Part shown: one piece after another, positions 23,363 through 32,444 of the stretch | Layout of the letters: each line of letters starts with the position of its first letter | Numbering within the stretch: position 1 is the first letter of the stretch | Source of the DNA: Sphingobium fluviale | GTDB taxonomy: Bacteria; Pseudomonadota; Alphaproteobacteria; Sphingomonadales; Sphingomonadaceae | Assembly (NCBI RefSeq): GCF_004122115.1 | Contig: NZ_SBKP01000012.1 | Location: forward strand, 1-64,000 | Direction of reading: 5' to 3' | DNA length: 64,000 bases | Translations under genes and position numbers: made by a program | Notes under the pieces: generated by a model | Told to the model about the DNA's origin: nothing | Seen by the model: the letters and a program-made list of their open reading frames with translations, nothing else | Database searches by the model: none

Positions 23363-24060
23363 CAGGCGCGCTCCAGCTCACGGCTCAGCGTGGCGTAGAG
23401 GCCATCGGCAAAGCGGCTAAGGCTGGCCTCCAGCCGGTTGATGCGGTGCGAAAAGCGGTTGTAGGCGATCACCGCCGGGATGGCGGCGAACAGGCCGATG
23501 GCGGTGGCGAACAAAGCCTCGGCAATACCCGGCGCGACGACGGCGAGCGAGCTGTTCTGCTGCGCCGCAATCGCGGTGAAGCTGCGCATGATGCCCCAGA
23601 CCGTGCCGAACAGCCCGACGAACGGCGCCACCGCGCCCACCGTCGCCAATATGTTGAGCCGGTCCGCCAGCGCATCGACCTCCATGCTCACCGCGCTCGC
23701 CATCGCGGTGGAGAGGCGGTCGCGCGTGCCTTCGCGGTCGACCGAGCGGCTGCGGGTAGAGCGCCGCCATTCGCTCACCGCCGCCGCAAACACCCGCGCG
23801 CTGGGCACGGCTTCCTTGCCGCGCTTGTCGTAAAAACCGTCTATGTCCTCGCTGCGCCAGAAGTCCTTTTCATAAGCGGCGCATTTGCGCGCCAGCCCGC
23901 CCGCGCCGAGCCAGAAGGCGATGATGACGCCCCAGACCCAGATGCTCGCCAGCAGCAGGCCGACCATTACGGCCTTGACGACGATATCCGCCTGAAGGAA
24001 CAGAGCGAGCGGCGAGAGGGTGGCGGCGTCTGTGGCCAGAGCGAGCGCGGGCATGGTCAT
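23362..24060 (-). CDS. tolQ: TolQ (ExbB/MotA family)
   Basis: A 232-residue three-helix protein of the proton-driven TolQR motor. A hydrophobic N-terminal helix (about 25-50) is followed by a cytoplasmic loop and two helices containing the family segments [19 protein letters not shown] and [21 protein letters not shown]. The ATG overlaps the ybgC stop (ATGA) and the stop overlaps tolR. Confidence 0.96.
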   Translation of the reverse strand: MTMPALALATDAATLSPLALFLQADIVVKAVMVGLLLASIWVWGVIIAFWLGAGGLARKCAAYEKDFWRSEDIDGFYDKRGKEAVPSARVFAAAVSEWRRSTRSRSVDREGTRDRLSTAMASAVSMEVDALADRLNILATVGAVAPFVGLFGTVWGIMRSFTAIAAQQNSSLAVVAPGIAEALFATAIGLFAAIPAVIAYNRFSHRINRLEASLSRFADGLYATLSRELERA

Positions 24061-24536
24061 TGCGGGCTGAGTTCCCCTGTTGTGATGCTGGTGAAGCGCG
24101 CAACCCAGTCTTTGGGCTGGCGTTTGGGTCGGCCCTGGGCCGAGAGAAAGGCGACGGTGACAGCGCCGTCTGTGAGCAGCGTCTCGCCCCGCATCACTTG
24201 CTGGGCGATGGAAACGGTCGCGCCGCCCACCCCTGTCATGCGGCTGATGACAAGCAGCTCATCGTCCAGCCGAGCTGGCGCGCGATAGTTTATGCTGAGG
24301 CTGGATACGGCATAAGCGCCCTCGCCCGCATCCAGCGCGCCGCGCTGGCTGATGCCGAGCAGCCGCAGCATGTCAGATCGAGCGCGCTCCATGAAGCGCA
24401 GGTAATTGGCGTGATAGACGATGCCGCCCGCATCCGTATCCTCGAAATAGACGCGCACCGGAAAATGATGCGCCCCGCCCGCGAAAACGCCGGAGCCGGG
24501 CAACAGATTTGCGGGGGCGGGTTGCGGCGCGGACAT
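24057..24536 (-). CDS. ybgC: YbgC acyl-CoA thioesterase of the tol cluster
   Basis: A 159-residue hotdog-fold thioesterase. [27 protein letters not shown] is the YbgC signature (the Asp in DTDAGG is catalytic in the family). It is the usual first gene of tol-pal operons and acts on short or acyl-carrier-bound chains. ATG 24536 is chosen; a GTG at 24572 would give a longer, unconserved N-terminus. Confidence 0.92.
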   Translation of the reverse strand: MSAPQPAPANLLPGSGVFAGGAHHFPVRVYFEDTDAGGIVYHANYLRFMERARSDMLRLLGISQRGALDAGEGAYAVSSLSINYRAPARLDDELLVISRMTGVGGATVSIAQQVMRGETLLTDGAVTVAFLSAQGRPKRQPKDWVARFTSITTGELSPQ

Positions 24537-24593
24537 GCGCGCCTGTGTAACCGAGGGGCGACTCACGGTCAAAGCCGGAAATACGCGCCCAGC

Positions 24594-25616
24594 CTATCCA
24601 TCGAACAGCCCGTCTTGGCTTTCGGCCGGCGGATTGAGGCCGAGATGCTTCCAGCCGCCCGCATTGAGGCAGCGCCCACGCGCCGTGCGCGCCACGAGGC
24701 CGAGCTGGATGAGATACGGCTCGATCACCTCCTCGATCGTGTCGCGCGGCTCGGAAAGCCCGGCCGCCAGCGTCTCCACGCCGACCGGGCCGCCTTTATA
24801 AATGTCCGCGATCATCAAGAGGTAGCGCCTGTCCATCGCATCGAGGCCGAGCGCGTCCACCTCCAGCCGGTTGAGCGCGGAGTCCGCCGTGCGCGCGTCA
24901 ACTTCCGCCACGCCCGCGACATCGGCGAAATCGCGCACGCGGCGCAGCAGCCGCCCGGCGATGCGCGGTGTGCCGCGCGAGCGCCGCGCCACTTCGACCG
25001 CGCCATCGGCCGTGATGCCAAGGCCCAGCAACCGCGCCGCGCGGCTCACCACCTGCACCAGCTCCTCGACACTATAGAATTGCAGCCGCACCGGGATGCC
25101 GAAGCGGTCCCGCAACGGCGTCGTCAGCAGGCCTTGCCGCGTGGTGGCGCCGACGAGCGTGAATTTCGGCAGGTCGATCCTCACCGAGCGCGCGGACGGG
25201 CCCTCGCCGATCATGATATCAAGCGCGCGGTCCTCCATCGCGGGGTAGAGGATTTCCTCGACCGCGGGATTGAGGCGGTGGATCTCGTCCACGAACAGCA
25301 CATCGCCCTCATCGAGATTGGTGAGCAGCGCGGCAAGATCGCCCGCCTTCGCAATCACCGGGCCGGAGGTGGCGCGAAAGCCGACGCCCATCTCCTTGGC
25401 GACGATCTGCGCCAGTGTGGTCTTGCCGAGGCCGGGTGGGCCGAAGAACAGCACATGATCGAGCGCCTCGCCGCGATTGCGGGCGGCCTCGATGAAGATG
25501 CGCAGATTCTCGCGCGCGGCCTTCTGGCCCACGAATTCGTCGAGGGTTTTCGGGCGCAAGGCGGCGTCTATGTCTTCAGGCTTGCGTGACGCGGAGAGGA
25601 GGGGGGAGGAGGTCAT
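24594..25616 (-). CDS. ruvB: Holliday junction branch migration helicase RuvB
   Basis: A 340-residue AAA+ motor. Walker A is GPPGLGKTT at residues 59-67, Walker B is [10 protein letters not shown], sensor 1 lies in [10 protein letters not shown] and the arginine finger region in [10 protein letters not shown]-terminal winged-helix domain (about 265-335) binds DNA. ATG 25616 (MTSSPLL) follows GGGGG by about eleven bases and overlaps the stop of an unexpected gene inserted between it and ruvA. Confidence 0.97.
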   Translation of the reverse strand: MTSSPLLSASRKPEDIDAALRPKTLDEFVGQKAARENLRIFIEAARNRGEALDHVLFFGPPGLGKTTLAQIVAKEMGVGFRATSGPVIAKAGDLAALLTNLDEGDVLFVDEIHRLNPAVEEILYPAMEDRALDIMIGEGPSARSVRIDLPKFTLVGATTRQGLLTTPLRDRFGIPVRLQFYSVEELVQVVSRAARLLGLGITADGAVEVARRSRGTPRIAGRLLRRVRDFADVAGVAEVDARTADSALNRLEVDALGLDAMDRRYLLMIADIYKGGPVGVETLAAGLSEPRDTIEEVIEPYLIQLGLVARTARGRCLNAGGWKHLGLNPPAESQDGLFDG

Positions 25617-26101
25617 TTTAAATATACCCCCATTGCGATTGCTCCGACTAAGAAACAAATCGCTGAAATCCATCCGACAAAGCTAGATGCCAAGTTGTAA
25701 TGCCTCGTAGCAGAAACAAATTGCTTTTTTCGCTGCTGTAATAGTTCCTCGTCAAATTCACCGCTCCACATAGTATCAACCCAGAATCCTGCGATTTCTC
25801 CTGTAGGCTTAACGCCTTTTTCGCAGGACTTCATTGTGAAATAAGCGAGCAAAAGCGCAAAAAAAATTCCCGTCACGAAGCTAACACCAGAAACCAACTT
25901 TCCACATTTTGTAATATTATCTGAAGAAAACCCCGCCAAGGCGGCACCGCCATTGACCGTCAACAATGAAGCAAAAATCCAACGAAATGCAGCGCTGTTT
26001 TCATCGAGAAGGCGATTGCGCGCTTCGAGCGAAGAGGACAACTCTAATTCTGCGACCTTTACGATCAACTCGGATGGAATAGAGCCCTTTCCGTCTTCCA
26101 T
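25613..26101 (-). CDS. unknown three-helix membrane protein between ruvA and ruvB
   Basis: A 162-residue protein without a recognised family. Hydrophilic N-terminus (about 1-35, Glu/Leu-rich), helix 1 near 38-58 ([13 protein letters not shown]), helix 2 near 72-92 ([13 protein letters not shown]), a hydrophilic stretch with [15 protein letters not shown], and helix 3 near 137-162. Base composition is clearly less GC-rich than its neighbours. ATG 26101 overlaps the ruvA stop and its TGA overlaps the ruvB ATG, so it is embedded without spacer in the operon. Horizontal acquisition is inferred from composition. Confidence 0.82.
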   Translation of the reverse strand: MEDGKGSIPSELIVKVAELELSSSLEARNRLLDENSAAFRWIFASLLTVNGGAALAGFSSDNITKCGKLVSGVSFVTGIFFALLLAYFTMKSCEKGVKPTGEIAGFWVDTMWSGEFDEELLQQRKKQFVSATRHYNLASSFVGWISAICFLVGAIAMGVYLK

Positions 26102-26727
26102 CACTTCGCCGCCTTCCTCAGCGCCAGCCGCACCAGCGCGTCGAGGGTCGCGCCCTCGCCCAGCTCCGCCTCCGCCGCCGCCACTGCCGCGCTCGCCTCA
26201 TAGGGCTTGAAGCCAAGGCCGGTGAGCGCGCTCAGCGCGTCTGCGGCGATGCCGCCCGCAGGCGCTACGCCGCCCGCGCCCGGCGCCATGCCCGCCCCGC
26301 CGATTGCCATCGGGCCGGTGAGGATTGTGCCGGTCTTGTCCTTCAGCTCGCGCACGATCCGCTCGGCAAGCTTCGGCCCCACGCCGTTCGCGCGCGCGAC
26401 CATCGCCTTGTCCTGCGCCGCAATCGCGCGGTGCAGCTCCGCGCCATCCAGCGCCGACAATATCGCCAAAGCCACCCGCGCGCCGACGCCCTGCACCCCG
26501 GTGAGCAGGCGAAACCAGTCCCGCTCCTCCGCGGAAGCGAAGCCGACCAGCCGGATGAAATCCTCGCCCACCAGCATCTCGGTGTACACCGTCACCGCAT
26601 CACCCACCACGCCCAGCGCCGAGAGCGTGCGGCCCGAAGCGCCAAAGGCATAGCCGACGCCATTCACGTCCACCACCGCGCCATCCGCCCCCGTCGACGC
26701 CAAAATCCCTTTGAGATGCGCGATCAT
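26101..26727 (-). CDS. ruvA: Holliday junction DNA-binding protein RuvA
   Basis: A 208-residue protein that binds four-way junctions and loads RuvB. It has the N-terminal OB-fold start MIAHLKGIL, helix-hairpin-helix motifs ([16 protein letters not shown] and [16 protein letters not shown]) and a C-terminal domain III (about 155-208) that contacts RuvB. ATG 26727 gives the canonical start; ATG 26730 is adjacent and equally possible. It follows ruvC after 35 bases. Confidence 0.96.
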   Translation of the reverse strand: MIAHLKGILASTGADGAVVDVNGVGYAFGASGRTLSALGVVGDAVTVYTEMLVGEDFIRLVGFASAEERDWFRLLTGVQGVGARVALAILSALDGAELHRAIAAQDKAMVARANGVGPKLAERIVRELKDKTGTILTGPMAIGGAGMAPGAGGVAPAGGIAADALSALTGLGFKPYEASAAVAAAEAELGEGATLDALVRLALRKAAK

Positions 26728-26762
26728 CATATGACCTTAACGATGTTCCCGGTTCGTTTCCA

Positions 26763-27248
26763 TCACAAAGTGAGTCGGCGGGCGTTCGCTGAATGATGGG
26801 CATGGGTGATGGCGACGGCGAGCGCATCCGCCGCGTCCGGCCCGCTGATCGCCGTGCCGGGCAGCAGCCGCAGGATCATTGCGTGGACCTGGTCCTTGGA
26901 TGCATTGCCGATGCCGACAACGGACTTTTTCACCAGCCGCGCGGCATATTCGCCCACTTCTATTCCCGCCCGCGCGGCATTGAGCAGCACGACGCCGCGC
27001 GCCTGCCCTAATTTGAGCGTCGATTGCGGGTTGGCATTGACGAACACCTCCTCCACCGCCGCGCCGTCTGGCTTGTAGGCGAGGATGAGGTCGGTCAGCG
27101 CGGCATCGAGCGCGAGCAGGCGGGATGCCAGCGGCGCCTTCGCGTCTGTCTTGATCTGGCCGTTGGCGATGTGGGACAGGCGGTTGCCATCGGCCATGAT
27201 CAGCCCCCAGCCGGTGGTGCCGAGGCCGGGATCGAGGCCGAGGATCAG
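26763..27248 (-). CDS. ruvC: Holliday junction resolvase RuvC with apparent CTG start
   Basis: A 161-residue resolvase if initiated at CTG 27248. The frame between the upstream in-frame stop (27276-27278) and the first ATG (27197) contains the conserved [15 protein letters not shown] with catalytic Asp at residue 6, but no ATG, GTG or TTG. Starting at ATG 27197 would delete that strand and the aspartate. The other acidic residues are present ([15 protein letters not shown]). GGGA lies upstream of the CTG and the yebC stop (27251-27253) overlaps the region. AUA at 27254 is another non-standard option. Confidence 0.85.
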   Translation of the reverse strand: MILGLDPGLGTTGWGLIMADGNRLSHIANGQIKTDAKAPLASRLLALDAALTDLILAYKPDGAAVEEVFVNANPQSTLKLGQARGVVLLNAARAGIEVGEYAARLVKKSVVGIGNASKDQVHAMILRLLPGTAISGPDAADALAVAITHAHHSANARRLTL

Positions 27249-27250
27249 AC

Positions 27251-27994
27251 TTATCCCAGCTTCTCCATCACCGCGTCAGAGATGTCGTAATTGCCCCACA
27301 CGGTCTGGACGTCGTCGTCATCCTCCAGCGTGTCTATCAGCTTCATCAGCGTGGCGGCGGTGCCTTCGTCTACTTCGACCGAGGTCTGCGGCTTCCACGC
27401 GAGCTTGGCGGCCTCCGCCGGGCCAAGGCTGGCTTCCAGCGCCTTCGCGACCTCGTGCAGCGCGTCCATCGCGGTCCAGATGCTGTGGCCGTCTTCCGAC
27501 GACTCCACATCCTCCGCGCCCGCCTCGATCGCGGCTTCCAGCACCTTTTCCTCGTCCCCCACAGAGGCGGGATATTCGATAAGGCCCATGCGATCGAACC
27601 CGTGGCTCACCGCGCCGGATGCGCCAAGGTTGCCGCCATTCTTCGAGAAAGCGGTGCGCACATTGGTGGCGGTGCGGTTGCGATTGTCGGTCAGCGCCTC
27701 GACGATGATGGCGATGCCCGCCGGGCCATAGCCCTCATAGCGCACTTCCTCATAATTCTCGCCATCGTTTTTGCTCGCCTTGTCGATGGCGCGCTGGATA
27801 TTGTCCTTGGGCATGGACTGCGCCTTGGCGGCGTTGACCGCGAGGCGCAGGCGCGGGTTCATGTCCGGGTCTGGCATGCCCATCTTCGCCGCGACGGTGA
27901 TCTCGCGCGAGAGCTTGGAAAACATGGCAGAGCGCTTTTTGTCCTGCGCGCCCTTGCGGTGCATGATGTTCTTGAATTTGCTATGGCCTGCCAC
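27251..27994 (-). CDS. yebC: YebC/TACO1 family protein
   Basis: A 247-residue protein with the canonical [21 protein letters not shown]-terminus and the conserved segment ARVNAAKAQ-like ([20 protein letters not shown]). Family members bind DNA as regulators or relieve ribosome stalling at proline tracts. The GTG at 27994 follows AGGGAG by about seven bases. It is the first gene of the ruvC-ruvA-ruvB cluster, a common arrangement. Confidence 0.95.
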   Translation of the reverse strand: MAGHSKFKNIMHRKGAQDKKRSAMFSKLSREITVAAKMGMPDPDMNPRLRLAVNAAKAQSMPKDNIQRAIDKASKNDGENYEEVRYEGYGPAGIAIIVEALTDNRNRTATNVRTAFSKNGGNLGASGAVSHGFDRMGLIEYPASVGDEEKVLEAAIEAGAEDVESSEDGHSIWTAMDALHEVAKALEASLGPAEAAKLAWKPQTSVEVDEGTAATLMKLIDTLEDDDDVQTVWGNYDISDAVMEKLG

Positions 27995-28063
27995 GGCCTG
28001 CTCCCTTGCCTGATTGTCTCTATGGTGCGCCCTACTAGCGGGCGAAGTGGCAAGCCGCAACCA

Positions 28064-28429
28064 TCAGACGCGCACCGCCGTGCCGGTGGCCGACACCATC
28101 AGCATAGAGCCGTTGGAGCCGAGCACCTCATAATCGAGGTCTACGCCCACGACAGCGTTCGCGCCCAGCTCTGCCGCGCGCATCCGCATCTCTCCCAGCG
28201 CCTGCTCGCGCGCGCTTTGGAGCACATTCTCATAGGATGAGGCCCGGCCCCCTACGATGTCCCGGATGCCGGCGAACAGGTCACGAAAGATATTCGCGCC
28301 GACAATCACCTCGCCGGTGACGATGCCCAGATAGTGTTGCGCCGGGCGGCCCTCCACCGTGGGAGTGGTGGTGACGATCATCTCGCCGCCGCTGCCTGCG
28401 GGGGTTGCGCCCCAGGGGGAACTCGCCAT
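28064..28429 (-). CDS. YbjQ family protein
   Basis: A 121-residue protein with the YbjQ core: [45 protein letters not shown] and [22 protein letters not shown]. YbjQ proteins form pentameric rings; a heavy-metal role has been suggested but is unproven. ATG 28429 has AGGAGA upstream and gives a 16-residue extension before the core. Confidence 0.9.
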   Translation of the reverse strand: MASSPWGATPAGSGGEMIVTTTPTVEGRPAQHYLGIVTGEVIVGANIFRDLFAGIRDIVGGRASSYENVLQSAREQALGEMRMRAAELGANAVVGVDLDYEVLGSNGSMLMVSATGTAVRV

Positions 28430-28484
28430 ATCTGTCTCCTGTCTTTAGGCGCCAGTCATACCGGACCGAGCGCATCGGCTTTGT

Positions 28485-28505
28485 GAATGATCCCCCGGAT
28501 CATTC
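28485..28505. other. hairpin spanning the stop codon of the GapR-like gene
   Basis: GAATGATCC (28485-28493) and GGATCATTC (28497-28505) form a perfect 9-bp stem with a three-base loop. On the minus strand the first arm contains the TGA stop. No T-run follows, so it may protect the 3' end or act as a weak terminator. Confidence 0.5.
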
Positions 28506-28742
28506 GATTCCCAAGGCCGATTTATATGTCTCCAGCAGCGCCTCTGCCTCCTGCCGTACGTGGCTCTCCAGTTTGCGCAGGCGCACGATAGCGCGCATCG
28601 TCTTCACATCATAGCCGGTGGCCTTGGCCTCGGAATAGACATCCTTGATGTCATCCGCGATGCCCTTTTTCTCTTCTTCCAGCCGCTCGATACGCTCGAT
28701 AAACAGGCGCAGCTGGTCTGCGGCTACGTTGCCCTCGCTCAT
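28500..28742 (-). CDS. GapR-like DUF2312 nucleoid-associated protein
   Basis: An 80-residue, coiled-coil-rich protein: [46 protein letters not shown] matches the DUF2312 pattern. In Caulobacter the homolog GapR clamps overtwisted AT-rich DNA ahead of replication forks and supports topoisomerases. AAGGAG lies five bases upstream of ATG 28742. Confidence 0.92.
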   Translation of the reverse strand: MSEGNVAADQLRLFIERIERLEEEKKGIADDIKDVYSEAKATGYDVKTMRAIVRLRKLESHVRQEAEALLETYKSALGIE

Positions 28743-28778
28743 GGGGTCTCCTTATGGTGAATCGGGTCGGCGTGACCC

Positions 28779-29078
28779 TTAATGACTCGCTTTGTTCTTT
28801 GCCACGCTTTCTTCCATGCGGGTGAGCTGTTCTGGCGTTGCCTCGGCCTGGTGGGCCTTTTTCCACTCGGCATAGGGCATGCCGTAGATCGCCTCGCGCG
28901 CGGCATCCTTGCTCATCGCGCCGTCCGCCTCGGCCAGCCAGTCGGCAAGACAGTTGCGGCAGAAGCCCGCCAGCCCCATCAGATCCACGTTCTGTGCGTC
29001 TGTTCTGTGTTGCAAATGGCTGACCAGCCTGCGGAAAGCCGCCGCAGCCGCCGTGTCGTTGATCTTCGGTTCGTTCAT
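28779..29078 (-). CDS. DUF1244 family protein
   Basis: A 99-residue protein with the DUF1244 pattern: AAFRRLVSHLQHRTDAQNVDLMGLAGFCRNCLADWL and AREAIYGMPYAEWKKAHQ. The CRNC pair could bind metal. Function unknown. ATG 29078 is chosen because the longer open frame has no conserved content. It is divergent from pyk. Confidence 0.88.
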   Translation of the reverse strand: MNEPKINDTAAAAAFRRLVSHLQHRTDAQNVDLMGLAGFCRNCLADWLAEADGAMSKDAAREAIYGMPYAEWKKAHQAEATPEQLTRMEESVAKNKASH

Positions 29079-29171
29079 GGTTAACACTTTCTTGGTAGCA
29101 CCCCTGCGGGGCGGCGTTGTTCGCCATAGAATAGCAATATAGCCATCGTCATACAAAGCCGGGAAAGCATT

Positions 29172-30626
29172 TTGAAAACTCTCTCTCCACGCGCACGCAA
29201 GGTTCGTATTCTCGCCACTCTTGGTCCGGCCAGCAGCAGTGCGGAGATGATTCGCGAGCTGTTTCTCGCGGGCGCGGACGCCTTCCGCCTCAACATGAGT
29301 CACGGCGCGCACGAGGATCACGCCCGCAACATCATCCATATCCGCGCGCTGGAAAAGGAATTTGGCCGCCCCACCACAATCCTTGCGGATTTACAGGGGC
29401 CGAAGCTGCGCGTCGGCACCATCGTCGACAATATGGTGATGCTGAAAGCCGGCCAGGCCTTCGTGCTGGATCGCAACGAGGCGCCAGGCAACACCAAGCG
29501 CGTCAACCTGCCTCACCCGGAAATCTATGCCGCGCTCCAGCCCGAAACCCGCCTGCTGATTGACGATGGCAAGCTTGTCCTGCGCGTGAAAAACGTGGAG
29601 CCGGAGCGGGTCGAGACGATCGTCGAGATCGGCGGGCCGCTCTCCAACCGCAAGGGCGTCAATGTGCCGGATGTCGTGGTGCCGATGGCGGCGATGACCG
29701 AGAAAGACCGGCGCGACCTCGCCTTCGCCGTGGAGCAGGGGGCAGACTGGATCGCGCTGTCTTTCGTGCAGCGGCCGGAGGATCTGGCCGAGGCACGTCG
29801 GCTGATGGGCGGCTATGGCGCGCTGATGGCGAAGATCGAGAAGCCCGCCGCCATTCAGCGGCTGGACGAGATACTGGAGCTGGCCGATGGTGTGATGGTC
29901 GCGCGCGGAGATCTGGGTGTGGAGCTGCCGCCGCAGGATGTGCCGCCGCTGCAAAAGCATATTGTCGCTTGCGCTCGCCGATTGGGCCGCCCGGTCGTGG
30001 TGGCGACGCAGATGCTCGAATCGATGATCAAGGCGCCCACGCCCACCCGCGCCGAAGTCTCCGACGTCGCGACAGCGGTGTATGATGGCGCCGACGCGAT
30101 CATGCTCTCGGCCGAGACGGCGGCAGGAGACTGGCCGCGCGAGGCGGTGGCGATGATGGACAGCATCGCGAAAAGCGTGGAGGGCGACCCCGGCTACCTC
30201 GCTCGGCTGCACTTCACCGAAACCAAGCCTGACGCCACCACGGCAGATGCACTCGCGGAGGCAGCGGGCAGCATCACCCGCACGGTCGATGCCAAGGCCA
30301 TCGTCTGCTTCACCTCATCGGGCAGCACGGTGCGCCGCGTCTCGCGCGAACGGTCACAGACGCCGATCCTTGCGCTCACGCCCAAGATGGAGACGGCGCG
30401 GCGCATGGGCCTGCTCTGGGGCGCGCACGCGGTGCGCACCAAGGACATCGGCAGCTTTGAGGAAATGATCGGCAAGGCCCGGCGCATGGCGTTGCGCCAC
30501 AAGATGGCAGATGCGAGCGACAAGATTATCGTGCTGGCCGGCGTCCCCTTCGGCACGCCCGGCTCCACCAACGTGATCCATGTCGCGCATGTGCATGGAG
30601 ACGAGCTTAAGGGCCGGGAGGAGTAA
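29172..30626 (+). CDS. pyk: pyruvate kinase
   Basis: A 484-residue glycolytic enzyme transferring phosphate from phosphoenolpyruvate to ADP. ILATLGPAS, FRLNMSHGAHEDH, the catalytic MAKIEKPAA with Lys, and MVARGDLGVELP are present, with a B domain (about 70-170) and a C-terminal domain. The start is TTG 29172; no nearer ATG or GTG precedes the conserved strand. The ribosome-binding site is weak. Confidence 0.96.
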   Translation: MKTLSPRARKVRILATLGPASSSAEMIRELFLAGADAFRLNMSHGAHEDHARNIIHIRALEKEFGRPTTILADLQGPKLRVGTIVDNMVMLKAGQAFVLDRNEAPGNTKRVNLPHPEIYAALQPETRLLIDDGKLVLRVKNVEPERVETIVEIGGPLSNRKGVNVPDVVVPMAAMTEKDRRDLAFAVEQGADWIALSFVQRPEDLAEARRLMGGYGALMAKIEKPAAIQRLDEILELADGVMVARGDLGVELPPQDVPPLQKHIVACARRLGRPVVVATQMLESMIKAPTPTRAEVSDVATAVYDGADAIMLSAETAAGDWPREAVAMMDSIAKSVEGDPGYLARLHFTETKPDATTADALAEAAGSITRTVDAKAIVCFTSSGSTVRRVSRERSQTPILALTPKMETARRMGLLWGAHAVRTKDIGSFEEMIGKARRMALRHKMADASDKIIVLAGVPFGTPGSTNVIHVAHVHGDELKGREE

Positions 30627-30629
30627 AGA

Positions 30630-31103
30630 CTACTCCTGCCCCTCTTCCTGATGGGACAATATCTCCGCCCTGATCCGCACCACGGACGAGCCGAGCCGCG
30701 TTTCGACTATAAACAGCGCGAAGGCGATGCCGACAGACAACATTGCACCCACGAACATCAGCGCGATCGGGGTATCCAGCCGGTTGGAAAAGAGCTGGTT
30801 GGCGAACAGCAGCGTCACCACCATACACACGAGGCAGGCGCTCACCACCGCCAGCGAGATGCTGGCGTTACAAACCCCTATCCGCCTGTCGAGCGTACGG
30901 ATTTCATGCAGCAGGCGGTCATGCTCCGGCCCGTGCGCGCGGGTCAGCCGGTCTTCCACCACACGAGCGCGGTCCACCACCCGCGCCAGCCGCGCCGCGC
31001 AGACATTGAGCAGGCCGCCTATACCCGCGAGCAGAAACACCGGCGCGACCGAGAGCTGGATCGCCTGCACGACATGCGAGACATGGGGCACAGCCTGTAT
31101 CAT
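30630..31103 (-). CDS. DUF2721 membrane protein
   Basis: A 157-residue protein with three hydrophobic helices: about 14-34 (LSVAPVFLLAGIGGLLNV), 85-107 (ISLAVVSACLVCMVVTLLF) and 118-140. A charged RVVDRARVVEDRL segment follows helix 1, as in DUF2721 proteins. Function unknown. ATG 31103 is taken; a TTG at 31124 overlapping the aminotransferase stop (TTGA) is possible and would indicate coupling. Confidence 0.8.
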   Translation of the reverse strand: MIQAVPHVSHVVQAIQLSVAPVFLLAGIGGLLNVCAARLARVVDRARVVEDRLTRAHGPEHDRLLHEIRTLDRRIGVCNASISLAVVSACLVCMVVTLLFANQLFSNRLDTPIALMFVGAMLSVGIAFALFIVETRLGSSVVRIRAEILSHQEEGQE

Positions 31104-31120
31104 CGGTGTCGCGCCAATGC

Positions 31121-32335
31121 TCAACCGTCTGTACCCGTGGTGGCCGGCCCGTTGATGCCCATGCTCTGCAGATATTTCCTCACGTTGCGGGCGGCCTGGC
31201 GCAGACGTTGCTCATTCTCGACCATCGCGATGCGCACAAAGCCTTCGCCGTCCTCGCCATAACCGACGCCGGGCGCGACCGCGACCTTGGCGTGGCTGAG
31301 CAACTGCTTCGAGAATTCGAGGCTGCCCATGTCCCTCAAGGCGGGCGGCAATGGCGCCCAGCAGAACATGCTCGCTCTGGCAGGCGGAATATCCCATCCC
31401 GCGCGACCAAAGCTCTCTACCAAAACATCGCGCCGCTTGTGATACAACTCGCGGTTCTTCTGCACGATATCCTGCGGCCCGTTCAGCGCCGCGCAGGCCG
31501 CCGCCTGTATCGGCGTGAAGGCCCCATAATCGAGATAAGATTTCACCCGCGTCATCGCCGCGATCAGCTTTTTGTTGCCCACCGCAAAGCCCATGCGCCA
31601 ACCCGCCATTGAATAGGTCTTGGACATGGAGGTGAATTCAATCGCCACGTCCTTCGCGCCCGGCACCTGCAGGATCGATGGCGTGGGGTTGCCATCGAAA
31701 TAGAGCTCGGAATAGGCAAGGTCTGACAATACCCAGACCTTGTTCTCCTTCGCCCACGCCACCAGCCGCTCGTAGAAGGCGAGATCGACCGTCTCCGCCG
31801 TGGGGTTGGAGGGATAGTTCACCACAAGGATCGACGGGCGCGGCACGGTGAAGGCCATCGCCCGGTCCAGCGAGCGCCAGTAATTCTCATCCGGCGTGGT
31901 CGGCACGGAACGGATCGTCGCCCCGGCGATGATGAAGCCGAAGGTGTGGATCGGATAGCTGGGGTTGGGCGCGAGCACGACATCGCCCGGCGCTGTGATC
32001 GCGGTGGCGAGGCTCGCCAGCCCTTCCTTGGACCCCATGGTGACGACGACTTCCGTCTCAGGATCGACATCGACACCAAAGCGGCGCGCATAATAATTTG
32101 CCTGTGCCTTGCGCAGGCCGGGGATGCCCTTGGACTGGGAATAGCCATGCGCATCGGGCTTCATCGCCACTTCGCACAGCTTCTCGATCACGTGCGGCGG
32201 TGGCGGCAGATCGGGGTTGCCCATGCCGAGGTCGATAATGTCCTCTCCGGCCGCACGCGCTGCGGCCCGCATCGCGTTCACTTCCGCGATGACATAGGGG
32301 GGCAGGCGCTTGATGCGGTAGAATTCCTCGGACAT
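31121..32335 (-). CDS. alaC: class I aminotransferase, AlaC type
   Basis: A 404-residue PLP enzyme, probably glutamate-pyruvate aminotransferase. The N-terminal RIKRLPPYVIAEVNAMRAAARAAGEDIIDLGMGNPDLPPP is typical of AlaC/DapL-like enzymes. The PLP lysine is K239 in SMSKTYSMAGWRMGF, and YPSNPTAE and the C-terminal RIAMVENEQRLRQA arginine region are present. ATG 32335 follows AAGGAAAG. It is divergent from phaC. Confidence 0.9.
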   Translation of the reverse strand: MSEEFYRIKRLPPYVIAEVNAMRAAARAAGEDIIDLGMGNPDLPPPPHVIEKLCEVAMKPDAHGYSQSKGIPGLRKAQANYYARRFGVDVDPETEVVVTMGSKEGLASLATAITAPGDVVLAPNPSYPIHTFGFIIAGATIRSVPTTPDENYWRSLDRAMAFTVPRPSILVVNYPSNPTAETVDLAFYERLVAWAKENKVWVLSDLAYSELYFDGNPTPSILQVPGAKDVAIEFTSMSKTYSMAGWRMGFAVGNKKLIAAMTRVKSYLDYGAFTPIQAAACAALNGPQDIVQKNRELYHKRRDVLVESFGRAGWDIPPARASMFCWAPLPPALRDMGSLEFSKQLLSHAKVAVAPGVGYGEDGEGFVRIAMVENEQRLRQAARNVRKYLQSMGINGPATTGTDG

Positions 32336-32354
32336 GGGTGTGACTTTCCTTAAT

Positions 32355-32370
32355 TGCTGCACTGCAACAT
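32355..32370. promoter_or_regulatory. 16-bp motif shared with the phasin promoter, phaC side
   Basis: TGCTGCACTGCAACAT lies 75 bp upstream of phaC and 20 bp upstream of alaC. The reverse complement, with one base changed, overlaps the phasin -10 region at 34341-34356. A nearby TGTTGCA at 32376-32382 completes a TGCAACA...TGTTGCA inverted repeat. PhaR operators in other alphaproteobacteria are CTGC/GCAG-rich, so this is a candidate PhaR site. Confidence 0.55.
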
Positions 32371-32444
32371 CCTATTGTTGCACGGTGCGCCCACAGCTAT
32401 ATACTGCGATTGCGCCGGTCGCCAGACCCGGCCAAGGATTTTAG

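Noticed and set aside
26728-26762. Possible LexA box between ruvC and ruvA
   Set aside because: GAAC-N3-GAAC is present rather than the alphaproteobacterial GAAC-N7-GAAC spacing, and recN also lacks such a site.
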